64,000 bases of DNA from Prochlorococcus sp. AG-347-K17 (GTDB lineage: Bacteria; Cyanobacteriota; Cyanobacteriia; PCC-6307; Cyanobiaceae). The notes below the pieces were generated by a model that saw only the letters and a list, made by a program, of their open reading frames with translations, did no database searches and was not told the DNA's origin. The stretch lies in the NCBI GenBank assembly GCA_003281385.1, contig QCCE01000010.1, positions 1 through 64,000 of the forward strand, read 5' to 3'. Both the position numbers and the translations under genes were made by a program. Below, in pieces: positions 1 through 11,408 of this stretch; the first letter of the stretch is position 1; each line of letters begins with the position of its first letter.

Positions 1-1
1 A

Positions 2-235
<234 letters not shown>

Positions 236-331
236 TTTCATCAAAAGTTACTTAAGTAGTTTATTATTATGAAAGTTTACTTATAGGGTGAACTATAATT
301 ATCAAAATTTATTTTATTTGGAGTTTTAAAA

Positions 332-2407
332 TTGGCACGCGACTTTCCCCTAGAACGAGTAAGGAATATAGGTATAGCCGCTCATATTGATGCAGGTAAG
401 ACTACAACTACTGAAAGAATTTTGTTTTATTCAGGGGTAGTTCATAAGATAGGAGAAGTTCATGATGGTGCTGCCGTAACAGATTGGATGGCTCAAGAAC
501 GAGAAAGAGGAATAACTATTACTGCTGCTGCAATATCTACTAGTTGGCAAGATCATAGGATTAATATTATTGATACTCCTGGACACGTTGACTTTACTAT
601 TGAAGTGGAAAGATCAATGAGAGTCTTAGACGGAGTCATAGCTGTGTTTTGCGCAGTTGGTGGAGTTCAGCCTCAATCTGAAACAGTTTGGCGTCAAGCA
701 GATAGATACTCCGTCCCAAGAATGGTTTTTGTTAATAAAATGGACAGAACTGGTGCAGATTTTCTAAAAGTTAATAAACAAATTAAAGACCGACTTAAGG
801 CAAATGCACTTCCAATCCAGTTACCTATTGGGGCTGAGGGTGATCTTACAGGCATTATTGATTTAGTAGCCAATAAAGCATATCTCTATAAAAACGATTT
901 AGGTACTGATATTGAAGAAGCACCAATTCCATCTGAAATGAAGGAGGAAGCTTCTGAGTGGAGACTTAAGCTAATGGAAAGTGTTGCAGAAAATGATGAA
1001 GAGTTAATTGAAATATTTCTTGAAACAGGAGAACTTTCTGAAGAACAACTTAAAAAAGGAATTAGGGAAGGGGTTTTAAAGCATGGATTGGTTCCAGTAT
1101 TATGCGGTTCAGCTTTTAAGAATAAAGGTGTCCAACTAGTATTAGATGCTGTAGTTGATTACTTGCCAGCTCCAGTTGATGTTAAACCAATACAAGGTGT
1201 TTTACCAAGTGGAAAAGAAGATGTTAGGCCTTCAGACGATAATGCTCCCTTCAGTGCATTAGCTTTCAAAGTGATGTCGGATCCCTATGGGAAATTAACT
1301 TTTGTAAGGATGTATTCAGGTGTTCTATCAAAGGGAAGTTATGTAATGAATTCTACTAAGGATGCTAAAGAGAGAATTTCTAGATTAGTGATTCTTAAGG
1401 CAGATGAAAGAGAGGAGGTTGATGAACTGAGAGCTGGGGACTTAGGAGCCGTATTAGGCCTTAAGAATACAACAACTGGTGACACCTTATGTAACACAGA
1501 AGATCCAATAGTTTTGGAGACATTATTTATCCCTGAACCAGTTATCTCAGTGGCAGTTGAGCCAAAAACTAAAGGAGATATGGAAAAATTATCAAAAGCT
1601 TTAACCGCTTTGTCTGAAGAAGATCCAACCTTTAGGGTAAGTACAGATCCTGAGACAAATCAAACTGTTATTGCAGGTATGGGTGAGTTGCACTTAGAAA
1701 TCCTTGTTGACAGAATGTTAAGGGAATTTAAAGTTGAAGCAAATATAGGAGCTCCTCAGGTTTCTTATAGAGAGACCATTAGGTCTAGTTCTAAAGGTGA
1801 AGGTAAGTATGCAAGACAGACTGGAGGAAAAGGTCAATATGGTCATGTAATTATTGAAATGGAACCTGCTGAAGTTGGAAAGGGCTTTGAATTTGTAAAC
1901 AAAATTGTTGGCGGAGCTGTACCAAAAGAGTATATTGGTCCTGCATCTAATGGTATGAAAGAAACCTGTGAATCTGGTGTTCTTGCCGGTTATCCACTCA
2001 TTGATGTAAAAGTAACACTAGTCGATGGTTCGTTCCACGATGTAGACTCATCTGAAATGGCCTTCAAAATTGCAGGTTCCATGGCTTTTAAAGACGGGGT
2101 TAAAAAATGCAATCCTGTCCTGTTAGAGCCTATGATGAAAGTTGAGGTCGAAAGTCCTGATGACTTTCTTGGATCTGTAATTGGTGATCTCTCTTCTAGA
2201 AGAGGTCAAGTAGAAGGACAATCTGTTGATGATGGATTGTCTAAGGTACAGGCCAAAGTGCCCTTAGCCGAAATGTTCGGTTATGCCACTCAACTCCGAT
2301 CAATGACTCAAGGTCGGGGTATATTTTCAATGGAGTTCGCAAATTATGAGGAAGTTCCTCGTAATGTTGCTGAAGCTATCATTTCCAAGAATCAGGGCAA
2401 CTCCTGA
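332..2407 (+). CDS. fusA: Elongation factor G (TTG start)
   Basis: 691 aa; [31 protein letters not shown] GTPase motifs; str operon context. Confidence 0.98.
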   Translation: MARDFPLERVRNIGIAAHIDAGKTTTTERILFYSGVVHKIGEVHDGAAVTDWMAQERERGITITAAAISTSWQDHRINIIDTPGHVDFTIEVERSMRVLDGVIAVFCAVGGVQPQSETVWRQADRYSVPRMVFVNKMDRTGADFLKVNKQIKDRLKANALPIQLPIGAEGDLTGIIDLVANKAYLYKNDLGTDIEEAPIPSEMKEEASEWRLKLMESVAENDEELIEIFLETGELSEEQLKKGIREGVLKHGLVPVLCGSAFKNKGVQLVLDAVVDYLPAPVDVKPIQGVLPSGKEDVRPSDDNAPFSALAFKVMSDPYGKLTFVRMYSGVLSKGSYVMNSTKDAKERISRLVILKADEREEVDELRAGDLGAVLGLKNTTTGDTLCNTEDPIVLETLFIPEPVISVAVEPKTKGDMEKLSKALTALSEEDPTFRVSTDPETNQTVIAGMGELHLEILVDRMLREFKVEANIGAPQVSYRETIRSSSKGEGKYARQTGGKGQYGHVIIEMEPAEVGKGFEFVNKIVGGAVPKEYIGPASNGMKETCESGVLAGYPLIDVKVTLVDGSFHDVDSSEMAFKIAGSMAFKDGVKKCNPVLLEPMMKVEVESPDDFLGSVIGDLSSRRGQVEGQSVDDGLSKVQAKVPLAEMFGYATQLRSMTQGRGIFSMEFANYEEVPRNVAEAIISKNQGNS

Positions 2408-2452
2408 TCTCTAAACTAAAACACTCTTAAACCCTCGATTCTTTAATTCAAA

Positions 2453-3652
2453 ATGGCTCGCGAGAAGTTCGAAAGAAACAAACCACATGTCAACATAGGT
2501 ACTATTGGCCATGTTGATCATGGAAAAACAACACTTACTGCTGCTATTACAAATGTATTAGCCAAAAAAGGTCAAGCTCAAGCTCAAGACTATGGAGACA
2601 TTGATGGTGCTCCTGAAGAAAGAGAGCGTGGCATTACTATCAATACAGCTCACGTCGAATATGAAACTGAAGGCAGACATTATGCTCATGTCGATTGCCC
2701 AGGTCATGCTGATTATGTAAAAAACATGATTACAGGGGCGGCCCAAATGGACGGAGCTATCCTAGTTTGTGCAGCCACTGATGGCCCTATGGCACAAACT
2801 AAAGAGCACATTCTTCTAGCTAAGCAAGTTGGGGTACCAGCTCTTGTAGTAGCTCTAAACAAGTGCGATATGGTTGATGATGAAGAAATTATTGAACTTG
2901 TCGAAATGGAAATTAGAGAACTTTTAGATAGTTATGACTTCCCTGGAGATGACATTCCTATAATTCAAGTTTCAGGTTTAAAAGCTCTCGAAGGCGATTC
3001 TACTTGGGAATCAAAGATTGAAGAATTGATGAAAGCTGTTGATGCTAGCATTCCTGAACCAGAAAGAGAAGTTGATAAACCATTCTTGATGGCAGTTGAA
3101 GATGTTTTCTCGATTACCGGTAGAGGAACAGTTGCTACTGGAAGAATTGAGAGAGGTAAAGTTAAGGTTGGAGAAGAAGTAGAAATAGTTGGAATAAGAG
3201 ACACAAGATTAACGACTGTTACTGGAGTTGAAATGTTCCGAAAACTTCTTGATGAAGGCATGGCTGGCGATAATGTTGGTTTACTTTTACGGGGTGTTCA
3301 GAAAGAAGATATTGAGAGAGGAATGGTTCTTGTAAAGAAAGGATCTATTACTCCTCATACTCAATTTGAGGGAGAAGTTTATGTTCTCAAAAAAGAAGAG
3401 GGCGGAAGACATACTCCTTTCTTTGCTGGATATAGACCTCAATTTTATATCAGAACAACTGATGTAACAGGTCAAATAACTGCATTTACCTCTGATGATG
3501 GCTCTAACGTTGAAATGGTTATGCCAGGAGACAGAATTAAGATGACAGGAGAATTAATTTGTCCAGTAGCTATTGAACAAGGTATGCGATTTGCAATTCG
3601 TGAAGGTGGACGCACTATCGGTGCTGGAGTTGTTTCTAAAATTCTCAAATAA
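2453..3652 (+). CDS. tuf: Elongation factor Tu
   Basis: 399 aa; [40 protein letters not shown]. Confidence 0.99.
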   Translation: MAREKFERNKPHVNIGTIGHVDHGKTTLTAAITNVLAKKGQAQAQDYGDIDGAPEERERGITINTAHVEYETEGRHYAHVDCPGHADYVKNMITGAAQMDGAILVCAATDGPMAQTKEHILLAKQVGVPALVVALNKCDMVDDEEIIELVEMEIRELLDSYDFPGDDIPIIQVSGLKALEGDSTWESKIEELMKAVDASIPEPEREVDKPFLMAVEDVFSITGRGTVATGRIERGKVKVGEEVEIVGIRDTRLTTVTGVEMFRKLLDEGMAGDNVGLLLRGVQKEDIERGMVLVKKGSITPHTQFEGEVYVLKKEEGGRHTPFFAGYRPQFYIRTTDVTGQITAFTSDDGSNVEMVMPGDRIKMTGELICPVAIEQGMRFAIREGGRTIGAGVVSKILK

Positions 3653-3705
3653 TATATTTTAATTTAAAAGTTTAACCTCAATCATCTAATATAGGTTTAT
3701 GGATA

Positions 3706-3729
3706 AGGGTCATTTTAATCAATGACCCT
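3706..3729 (+). promoter_or_regulatory. Perfect 9-bp-stem hairpin between tuf and rpsJ
   Basis: AGGGTCATT-TTAATC-AATGACCCT read directly; no clean T-tract immediately 3'. Confidence 0.55.
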
Positions 3730-3751
3730 CTACAAAAAGTTTTTTGAAATT

Positions 3752-4072
3752 ATGACTGCATCAATTGCACAACAAAAAATAAGAATAAGACTAAAAGCAT
3801 TTGATAGAAGAATGCTAGATTTATCCTGTGACAAAATAATCCAAACTGCTGATACTACCTCTGCCTCAGCAATAGGTCCAATTCCTTTACCTACAAAAAG
3901 GAAGATTTATTGTGTCCTTAGATCACCACATGTTGATAAAGATTCTAGAGAGCACTTTGAAACAAGAACACATCGCAGAATAATAGATATCTATAATCCT
4001 TCTGCAAAAACTATTGATGCTTTAATGAAACTAGATCTTCCTAGTGGTGTAGATATAGAAGTTAAACTTTAA
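3752..4072 (+). CDS. rpsJ: 30S ribosomal protein S10 (start revised from ORF-track 3722)
   Basis: [29 protein letters not shown]...; the upstream ATG at 3722 lies inside the hairpin arm, so ATG 3752 is the likelier start. Confidence 0.95.
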   Translation: MTASIAQQKIRIRLKAFDRRMLDLSCDKIIQTADTTSASAIGPIPLPTKRKIYCVLRSPHVDKDSREHFETRTHRRIIDIYNPSAKTIDALMKLDLPSGVDIEVKL

Positions 4073-4127
4073 TAAATCCCGAAACCGCCCTAAATTGTTT
4101 AAAATAAAATAAATAAATGAGGATTAA

Positions 4128-4784
4128 ATGGGAGAACTCTCAGTAAGGGAATTGCCTTTATTCCCTTTGCCAGAGGTGGTCCTTTTTCCTCAAGAAGTAT
4201 TACCTTTACATATTTTTGAATCTAGATATAGGATCATGCTCCAATCTGTTCTCGAAAACGATTCTATGTTTGGTGTTATTAAGTGGGATCCAACTACTAA
4301 AAGTATGGCTAAAGTTGGATGTTGCGCACAAATTATTAAACATCAAACTGCAGAGGATGGGAGAAGTAATATTATCACTCTCGGACAACAAAGATTTCAA
4401 GTTTTAGAAATTACCCGTTCGACTCCATTTTGTTCCGCTGTGGTTAGTTGGATTAGTGACGATAACATAGAAGATTTTCAAAAATTAGATTCTCTTAAAG
4501 ATTCGGTAAAAGAAGCACTTAGTGATGTTATTAAATTAACCAGTAAATTAACTAATACTGATAAAAATCTACCTGATAAATTACCTGACAACCCTTTAGA
4601 TTTATCATTTTGGATAGGAGCCCATTTGGGCGGCCCTGTCGCGGAAGAACAGCAAAGACTTCTTGAGGAAAGAAATACTTATACCCGTTTGCAAAGAGAA
4701 TATGAAATGCTTGATCATACAAGAAAACAACTTGCAGCAAGAACTGCATTGAAAGAAAGTTTTCCTGATATAAAAGAAAATTAA
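4128..4784 (+). CDS. LON peptidase N-terminal domain (substrate-binding) protein
   Basis: ELPLFPLPEVVLFPQEVLPLHIFESRYRIM is the LON-N signature; no ATPase or protease domain. Confidence 0.88.
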   Translation: MGELSVRELPLFPLPEVVLFPQEVLPLHIFESRYRIMLQSVLENDSMFGVIKWDPTTKSMAKVGCCAQIIKHQTAEDGRSNIITLGQQRFQVLEITRSTPFCSAVVSWISDDNIEDFQKLDSLKDSVKEALSDVIKLTSKLTNTDKNLPDKLPDNPLDLSFWIGAHLGGPVAEEQQRLLEERNTYTRLQREYEMLDHTRKQLAARTALKESFPDIKEN

Positions 4785-5720
4785 ATGTTTGAATTGTTTT
4801 TCCCTTTTTTTTTCCTAGTTTTATTTTTGCTCGTCTTATCCATAATTTGGAGAATTAATGCTAGAAAATTTATTTCATCTAGTACAGTGGCTTCTGCTTA
4901 TGATGCTTGGACTCAGGATAAATTACTTGAAAGATTGTGGGGAGAACATATACATTTAGGTTTTTATCCTCCAGAAAAAAAAAATATTGATTTTAGAAAG
5001 GCTAAAGTTCAGTTTGTTCATGAATTAGTCAAATGGAGTGGTTTAGATAATTTGCCAAAGGGATCTAGAATACTCGACGTAGGTTGTGGAATAGGGGGAA
5101 GTTCTAGGATTCTTGCAGAATATTATGGGTTTAATGTCACTGGTATTACAATAAGTCCGGCTCAAGTTAAAAGGGCAAGAGAACTAACTCCTCATTGGCT
5201 AAATTGTAACTTCCAAGTTATGGATGCTTTGGATTTAAAGTTTGAAGATGGGTCATTTGATGCTGTCTGGAGTGTTGAAGCTGGTGCACACATGAATGAT
5301 AAAAGTAGGTTTGCCGATGAAATGCTGAGAGCTCTTAGACCTGGAGGGTATTTGGCATTGGCTGATTGGAATTCAAGAAACCTCGAGGCATACCCCCCAT
5401 CATTTGTTGAGAAGTTAGTTCTTAAACAATTACTTGAACAATGGGTTCATCCTAATTTTATTAGCGTTAGTGAATTCGGTAATATTCTTAGAACTAACAA
5501 AAATAGTTCAGGAAGAGTTATTTCTGAAAATTGGAATCCCTACACAAATCCTTCATGGTACGACTCTATTATTGAAGGCATTCGAAGGCCCTTTGCAATT
5601 TTGTCACTTGGCCCATTTGCGATAGTTAAGTCAATTAGAGAAATTCCAACAATACTTCTCATGAATTGGGCATTTAGAAAAGGTTTAATGGAGTTTGGAG
5701 TTTATAAATGTAGAGGATAA
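4785..5720 (+). CDS. SAM-dependent methyltransferase (tocopherol/UbiE-like), N-terminal hydrophobic segment
   Basis: RILDVGCGIGGSSRILAEYYG, ALRPGGYLALADW motifs; start abuts the preceding stop. Confidence 0.85.
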   Translation: MFELFFPFFFLVLFLLVLSIIWRINARKFISSSTVASAYDAWTQDKLLERLWGEHIHLGFYPPEKKNIDFRKAKVQFVHELVKWSGLDNLPKGSRILDVGCGIGGSSRILAEYYGFNVTGITISPAQVKRARELTPHWLNCNFQVMDALDLKFEDGSFDAVWSVEAGAHMNDKSRFADEMLRALRPGGYLALADWNSRNLEAYPPSFVEKLVLKQLLEQWVHPNFISVSEFGNILRTNKNSSGRVISENWNPYTNPSWYDSIIEGIRRPFAILSLGPFAIVKSIREIPTILLMNWAFRKGLMEFGVYKCRG

Positions 5721-5721
5721 A

Positions 5722-6567
5722 TTAATCTAGTTCAATATTTTCAGAAAAATAAATTCCAAAATCTACAAAATTTTTGCAAAGTGGCTTCAGCTTATCTTTT
5801 AATTCAAGGAAATTTTTAATATTATCTTGATTATTTATTTCTAAATCAATATAAATTATATATTCGCCTAATTCTCTTTTTGAAGGTCTAGATTCAATCT
5901 TACTCATATTAAATCCAAAATCAGCAATATTATTTACAGCTTCAAGCAAAGCACCAGGTTTATTTGAAATTAATGAGAAAGCAAAACTGGCAATATTAGC
6001 TAAATTTGAATTCGATTCCTTGCTCAATAAAACAAATCTGGTGCAATTACCTGGAACATCATTAATAGGGAAGGCTAATTCTTTAAGTCCTTCGATTTGA
6101 ATTAATGATTTTGAACCGATAGCTGCTCTGAATTTACTCCCCTTAACCATATTGACAGCTTCTGATGTCGAATTTGTTGGGAGAGTAATTGCATTTGGAA
6201 GGTTTTCAGATAGCCATTCTGAACATTGAGCTAATGCTTGAGGATGAGATAATACTTCTGAGATGTTTGAAAGATCTCCATTACTGATTAATGCATGTTT
6301 TATAGGTAAAACAATTGCTTTGTTTATAAAAATTTCAGGAAATTTCCAAAGGGCATCTAGAGTAGCAGTTACCCCTCCTTCCACGGAATTTTCTATAGGG
6401 ACTACAGCAGCATCACAATTGTTGTACGCTATTGATTTAATGACCGAATGTAACCCATTACATGGTACAAATATAGGTGTCTGAAAATTGGCAAGCTTTG
6501 ATAGTATATTAGCTGCTTTTTCTGCATATGTTCCTTTAGGACCCAAATATGCAACTTGTTTGCGCAT
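5722..6567 (-). CDS. pheA: Prephenate dehydratase
   Basis: AYLGPKGTYAEKAA, VPIENSVEGGVTATLD, ACT-type C-terminus (NKPGALLEAVNNIADFGFNMSKIESRPSKRELGEYIIYIDLE). Confidence 0.93.
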   Translation of the reverse strand: MRKQVAYLGPKGTYAEKAANILSKLANFQTPIFVPCNGLHSVIKSIAYNNCDAAVVPIENSVEGGVTATLDALWKFPEIFINKAIVLPIKHALISNGDLSNISEVLSHPQALAQCSEWLSENLPNAITLPTNSTSEAVNMVKGSKFRAAIGSKSLIQIEGLKELAFPINDVPGNCTRFVLLSKESNSNLANIASFAFSLISNKPGALLEAVNNIADFGFNMSKIESRPSKRELGEYIIYIDLEINNQDNIKNFLELKDKLKPLCKNFVDFGIYFSENIELD

Positions 6568-6619
6568 GATTAATTGTAAAAAAGAAGTAGATCAAATAAG
6601 CATTGGAGGAATATAGAGA

Positions 6620-7138
6620 ATGCTATTGTCTTTTGATGCTAAGCAGAAACTAAAACTTTCTGTAACACGTAATAAAGAATATCTTTCTAAATATCTTTTG
6701 GAAGAAGAAAGAGTTGTTGGAGCAATGCTTGACTCCAAAAAATTAGTATCAGAAGGAGTAGGTAGATATAAGTATACAGTAACAAGTTTTAAGGTTTTTC
6801 AATTAGATATTAACCCTGTTGTCTCAATTGCGGTAGAAAATAAAGATGGAATTTTAAAAATGAGTGCCCTTGAAAGTACACTCGACGGTTTGGGGATAGT
6901 AGATGATTTTAATCTTATTTTGAAAGCAAATTTGGAGGCAACTGATATTGGGTTAGAAGGTGAGGCGCTTCTAGGAGTATCTGTAAGCCAACCCCCTCTT
7001 CTAAAACTTGTACCAAAGAATATTTTAGAATCTACCGGTCATTCGGTATTAAATGGGATTCTGTTAGGTATAAAGTCAAGGGTTCAACAGCAATTAGTAA
7101 AAGATTTTTTAGATTGGTGTGAATTAAATAACATTTGA
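6620..7138 (+). CDS. DUF1997-type conserved protein
   Basis: 172 aa, cyanobacterial conserved type by recall; family assignment moderate. Confidence 0.55.
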   Translation: MLLSFDAKQKLKLSVTRNKEYLSKYLLEEERVVGAMLDSKKLVSEGVGRYKYTVTSFKVFQLDINPVVSIAVENKDGILKMSALESTLDGLGIVDDFNLILKANLEATDIGLEGEALLGVSVSQPPLLKLVPKNILESTGHSVLNGILLGIKSRVQQQLVKDFLDWCELNNI

Positions 7139-7741
7139 TTTTTTTAAAAAACTTTTCCTATGAAGTTTAGTTATACCTTTTTCTTTGATTAATGAAAGAT
7201 GCTCTCTGGTACCATAACCTTTATTTTTAAATATTAAGTATCCTGAGTATTTTTTTTCTAACCTCTCCATTAAATTATCTCGAAACACTTTGGCAACTAT
7301 GCTTGCTGAAGCTATCGAGATAAACTTTGAGTCTCCAGATATAATGTTTTTCTGTATCCCGTCCCATGGCCTTAATAATAAGGGGCCATCAATTATTAAT
7401 TCGGATGGTTTCTCTTTTAATTTTTTTAAAGCTCTTATCATTGAAAGTTCTGTCGCAACTCTGATACCTAACTTATCTATTTCTCTAGACGAAGATTGCC
7501 CAACTCCATAATCTGAAGATAAAAACAAAATTTTTTGTAAAAGTAACTTTCTTTTTTTTGGAGTAAGTTTTTTACTATCTTTTACTCCAAATTGTTTTAA
7601 GAAAAGTTTATTTTTTTCATTTAATACTATTGCTGCTGAAAAAACTGGACCAAAAATTGCCCCTCTTCCAACTTCATCTATTCCAACTTCGGATGCTTTA
7701 TTCAATACTTGCTGAAGATCTTCTTCTTTTTTTTCTTGCAT
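7124..7741 (-). CDS. rnhB: Ribonuclease HII
   Basis: [21 protein letters not shown] and [10 protein letters not shown] motifs. Confidence 0.94.
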   Translation of the reverse strand: MQEKKEEDLQQVLNKASEVGIDEVGRGAIFGPVFSAAIVLNEKNKLFLKQFGVKDSKKLTPKKRKLLLQKILFLSSDYGVGQSSSREIDKLGIRVATELSMIRALKKLKEKPSELIIDGPLLLRPWDGIQKNIISGDSKFISIASASIVAKVFRDNLMERLEKKYSGYLIFKNKGYGTREHLSLIKEKGITKLHRKSFLKKSNVI

Positions 7742-9518
7742 TGTTTAGCTCATCTTTAAATTCATTTTCATCTTTTTTATCTGTAAGTAAATTTGCATTA
7801 CTTTCATTATCTTCATTTTTTGATTTAACTTTAGAATTTGTATCTGCTTCTGTTTTAATTTGAATCTTTTCTTCTCCAGATTTTGATATTTTTTTAATTT
7901 GTTTTGTTTTTATTTTTTTATCATGTAAGGTTTCTACCTTTTCACTATTACTGTCTTTTAAACGTACGAAATTATTGCTGGTTAAATATTCTTTCCCTAA
8001 CTTTATAAGTGGATTAATACCTAATTGACTGAAAACAATTTTTTCTTCATTTGTAAGATCAACTGTTATTATATTTTTTTCTTTTGCATTTGATTGGTTC
8101 AAATTTTCATTATCATTTTCTGATTTATTAAAAAAATTCTCTTTAATTAAGTCTCTGGAATTAGTTAATTTCTTGTCAATTATTTTTTCCTGCTCATCAG
8201 TTGATTGAATAGTATCTGTATCTAGAGATTTTAAATTGTTTGATTGACTAGATTTATTTTGATTATTTTTGATTTTTAAGTCATAGGTTTCGTGTTTTAA
8301 TATATTATCAATATGTCCTGTTCCATCACATGTAGAACATTTTTTACTGAATAATTCATATATATTTTGACCTTGTCTTTTTCTCGTTAACTCCACTAAG
8401 CCTAATTCAGTAAGTTGAGCTATTTGAGGCCTAGCAGAATCATCTTTTATAGCTGAGGTAAAATGCTCAAGTAACTGAAATTGATCTCTTCTAGATTCCA
8501 TATCAATAAAATCTACTACTATAACTCCACCAATATTTCTTAATTTCATTTGCCTTGAAATTTCAACTGCTGCTTCGCAGTTAGTCCACAAAACGGTTTG
8601 TCTTGAGTTGGCTGACCTTGTAAATGATCCAGAGTTTACATCGATTACTGTTAAAGCTTCAGTAGGTTCGATAATGATATACCCCCCAGAAGGAAGATCT
8701 ACTCTTGGCTGGAGAGCTTTTTGAATTGTTTTTTTAATTTCGTACCTTTCAAAAATATGTTGGTTTAAAGTATTATCGTGAAATTCAATATCTATATCAG
8801 ATTCATAATTTATTAAAAAATCTTTTGCCCTTGCAACTGAAAATTTACTATCGATAATTATACTTTTAGTTGATGATTTAATATGGTCTCTCAGGATTTT
8901 AAGAGAGAAATCATCATCTCTTTTTACTAAATTTGGCGGATTAGAGGCCTCAGAAACTTTTAGTATATTTTCCCATTGTTGCATTAAATATTCTAAATCT
9001 TCAATTAGAAGTTCTTCTTTTATCGTTGCAGCCTCTGTTCTAAATAACAAGCCTGTACTAGGTGGTTTTATTAAAACCCCAAGAGCTTTCAAACGGCTTC
9101 GTTCTGTTTCTGTATTTATTTTTCTTGAAATATTTACTCCTTGGCCATATGGCTGTAGTATCAAATACTTACCTGGGATTGAAATACTTCCTGTTAATCT
9201 TGGCCCTTTAGATCCTGTGGGTTCCTTTATTACCTGCACAAGAACTTTTTGATTTGGTTCTAATAATTCAGTTATTCCAAATGTCCCTTTTTTAAGTCTT
9301 AGTGGACCTAAATCTGAAACATGGATGAATCCATTTTTCTCACTTTCACCAATATTTATGAAAGCGGCATCAATGCCAGGAAGAACATTTTCAACTGTTC
9401 CTAAAAAAATATCGCCAATTTGATATTGACCTTGTGCGACGATTAATTCATCAACTCGATCATCTGTGAGTAGTGCTGCAATTCGAGCCTGCTCAGCGAT
9501 GATAATTTGCTGAGACAT
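7698..9518 (-). CDS. rne: Ribonuclease E/G
   Basis: S1-like N-terminus, [32 protein letters not shown] Zn-link; low-complexity C-terminus ending [12 protein letters not shown]. Confidence 0.96.
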   Translation of the reverse strand: MSQQIIIAEQARIAALLTDDRVDELIVAQGQYQIGDIFLGTVENVLPGIDAAFINIGESEKNGFIHVSDLGPLRLKKGTFGITELLEPNQKVLVQVIKEPTGSKGPRLTGSISIPGKYLILQPYGQGVNISRKINTETERSRLKALGVLIKPPSTGLLFRTEAATIKEELLIEDLEYLMQQWENILKVSEASNPPNLVKRDDDFSLKILRDHIKSSTKSIIIDSKFSVARAKDFLINYESDIDIEFHDNTLNQHIFERYEIKKTIQKALQPRVDLPSGGYIIIEPTEALTVIDVNSGSFTRSANSRQTVLWTNCEAAVEISRQMKLRNIGGVIVVDFIDMESRRDQFQLLEHFTSAIKDDSARPQIAQLTELGLVELTRKRQGQNIYELFSKKCSTCDGTGHIDNILKHETYDLKIKNNQNKSSQSNNLKSLDTDTIQSTDEQEKIIDKKLTNSRDLIKENFFNKSENDNENLNQSNAKEKNIITVDLTNEEKIVFSQLGINPLIKLGKEYLTSNNFVRLKDSNSEKVETLHDKKIKTKQIKKISKSGEEKIQIKTEADTNSKVKSKNEDNESNANLLTDKKDENEFKDELNNARKKRRRSSASIE

Positions 9519-9710
9519 ATAATTGATTCTGAATGATTTGGATTTTGAAAATCATCTAAATTAAAGAATTAGATTTTGAACTTTCAATAAAGTAATTCTT
9601 TATAGCTATTGTTATTTACTTTTTGAAATTAATAAAGTTAGTAGTGATTGAATTCTGCTATGTATAAAGCTTTAAACGATTTTCAAACTAATTTAAATTG
9701 AATATATAGC

Positions 9711-9736
9711 TATGGTTATCTCTTAAATTAACCATA
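9711..9736. promoter_or_regulatory. Inverted repeat in the rne/dapL divergent intergenic region
   Basis: TATGGTTA-N10-TAACCATA. Confidence 0.35.
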
Positions 9737-9817
9737 ACTAGAATAATATTAACATTTAATCACCACTTAAGCACGTCTATACATTATTCTAATATTGTTG
9801 GAATTTTTTTATCTAAA

Positions 9818-11044
9818 GTGGTTCAAGTAAACGAAAATTATTTAAAACTCAAAGCAGGCTATTTATTCCCGGAAATTGCTAAAAGGGTAAAAAAATATTC
9901 TCAATCAAATAAGAGTGCTGAAATTATTAAGCTTGGCATAGGAGATGTCACAGAACCATTACCTAGAGCATGCATAGAGGCTATGAGTAAAGCTTTAGAT
10001 GATATGGGAACAAATGATGGTTTCAAAGGTTATGGACCAGAACAAGGTTATTTTTGGCTCAGAGAAAAAGTATCTGAGCACGATTTTATTTCGAGAGGCT
10101 GTCAAATTTCACCTGAAGAAATTTTTATTTCAGATGGTTCTAAATGCGATAGTAGTAATATTTTGGATATTCTTGGCAAAGATAATTCAATTGCTGTAAC
10201 TGATCCTGTTTACCCTGTTTATGTAGACAGTAACGTAATGACAGGTCGAACTGGAGATGCTCTTGAAAATGGTACTTATAAAGGGTTGACATATCTTGCA
10301 ATACACGAAGGGAATAACTTTCTGCCAGAATTACCTGAAAAAAAAGTTGATATTTTATATCTGTGTTTTCCTAATAATCCTACGGGAGCGACCATTAATA
10401 AAGAAGAATTGAAAAGGTGGGTTGACTATGCCCTTCAAAACAAATCTCTAATACTTTTTGATGCAGCTTATGAAGCATTTATTCAAGATAATAATATTCC
10501 ACATTCGATATATGAGATTGATGGAGCAAAGGATTGTGCTATTGAATTTAGATCTTTTTCAAAGAATGCAGGATTTACAGGAGTTAGATGTGCTTTTACG
10601 GTAATACCTAAAAATCTTAAAGGTTTAAGTTCAACAAATGAGGAAATAGACTTATGGCCTCTTTGGAATAGGCGACAATCAACAAAGTTCAATGGAGTAA
10701 GTTATGTGGTTCAAAGAGGAGCAGAGGCTGTTTATTCTTCTGAAGGGAAGAAACAGGTTAAAGGTTTAATTGATTTTTATATGGAAAATGCAAAAATCAT
10801 GAAAAATAAACTTCAGACTGCAGGTTATAAAGTTTATGGTGGGGAGAATGCTCCTTATATTTGGATTAAAGTTCCCGATCAAATGACATCTTGGGACTTT
10901 TTTGATTTCCTTCTTCAGAAAGTCAGTGTAGTGGGAACACCTGGCAGTGGTTTTGGACTATCAGGAGAGGGCTATTTTCGTTTGTCAGCATTTAACTCAC
11001 GATCAAACGTTATTGATGCAATGGAAAGAATAATTAATATATAA
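9818..11044 (+). CDS. dapL: LL-diaminopimelate aminotransferase (GTG start)
   Basis: [59 protein letters not shown]. Confidence 0.95.
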   Translation: MVQVNENYLKLKAGYLFPEIAKRVKKYSQSNKSAEIIKLGIGDVTEPLPRACIEAMSKALDDMGTNDGFKGYGPEQGYFWLREKVSEHDFISRGCQISPEEIFISDGSKCDSSNILDILGKDNSIAVTDPVYPVYVDSNVMTGRTGDALENGTYKGLTYLAIHEGNNFLPELPEKKVDILYLCFPNNPTGATINKEELKRWVDYALQNKSLILFDAAYEAFIQDNNIPHSIYEIDGAKDCAIEFRSFSKNAGFTGVRCAFTVIPKNLKGLSSTNEEIDLWPLWNRRQSTKFNGVSYVVQRGAEAVYSSEGKKQVKGLIDFYMENAKIMKNKLQTAGYKVYGGENAPYIWIKVPDQMTSWDFFDFLLQKVSVVGTPGSGFGLSGEGYFRLSAFNSRSNVIDAMERIINI

Positions 11045-11074
11045 TTACTATAAATATTTAGATTTTAAATTTTA

Positions 11075-11392
11075 ATGTTATCTATAAAGTTCAAACAAAG
11101 TGTAAGTAATAATTCAGCAGTGATTGAAAAGAAACCTGCTGAATTAAAAAATAAATCTCCAAAATATAAAGTTTTACTCCATAATGACCCCGTTAATTCA
11201 ATGGAGTATGTCACAATTTCACTGCGAGAAGTTGTGCCTCAATTAAGTGAACAAGACGCTGTCGCTATAATGCTAGAGGCACATAATACGGGTGTAGGAT
11301 TGGTAATTGTTTGTGATTTAGAGCCGGCAGAATTCTACTCAGAATCATTAAAATCCAAAGGAATTTCTAGTTCAATTGAGAAAGAAGATTAA
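11075..11392 (+). CDS. clpS: ATP-dependent Clp protease adaptor ClpS
   Basis: YKVLLHNDPVNSMEYV, AHNTGVGLVIVCDLEPAEFYSESL. Confidence 0.93.
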   Translation: MLSIKFKQSVSNNSAVIEKKPAELKNKSPKYKVLLHNDPVNSMEYVTISLREVVPQLSEQDAVAIMLEAHNTGVGLVIVCDLEPAEFYSESLKSKGISSSIEKED

Positions 11393-11408
11393 TAACAAAC
11401 AGTTTAAT

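Noticed and set aside
2558-3475. Antisense ORFs within tuf (2558-2746, 2965-3261, 3287-3475)
   Set aside because: Fully inside strongly conserved tuf, low-complexity Ser-rich translations, no recognisable domain.
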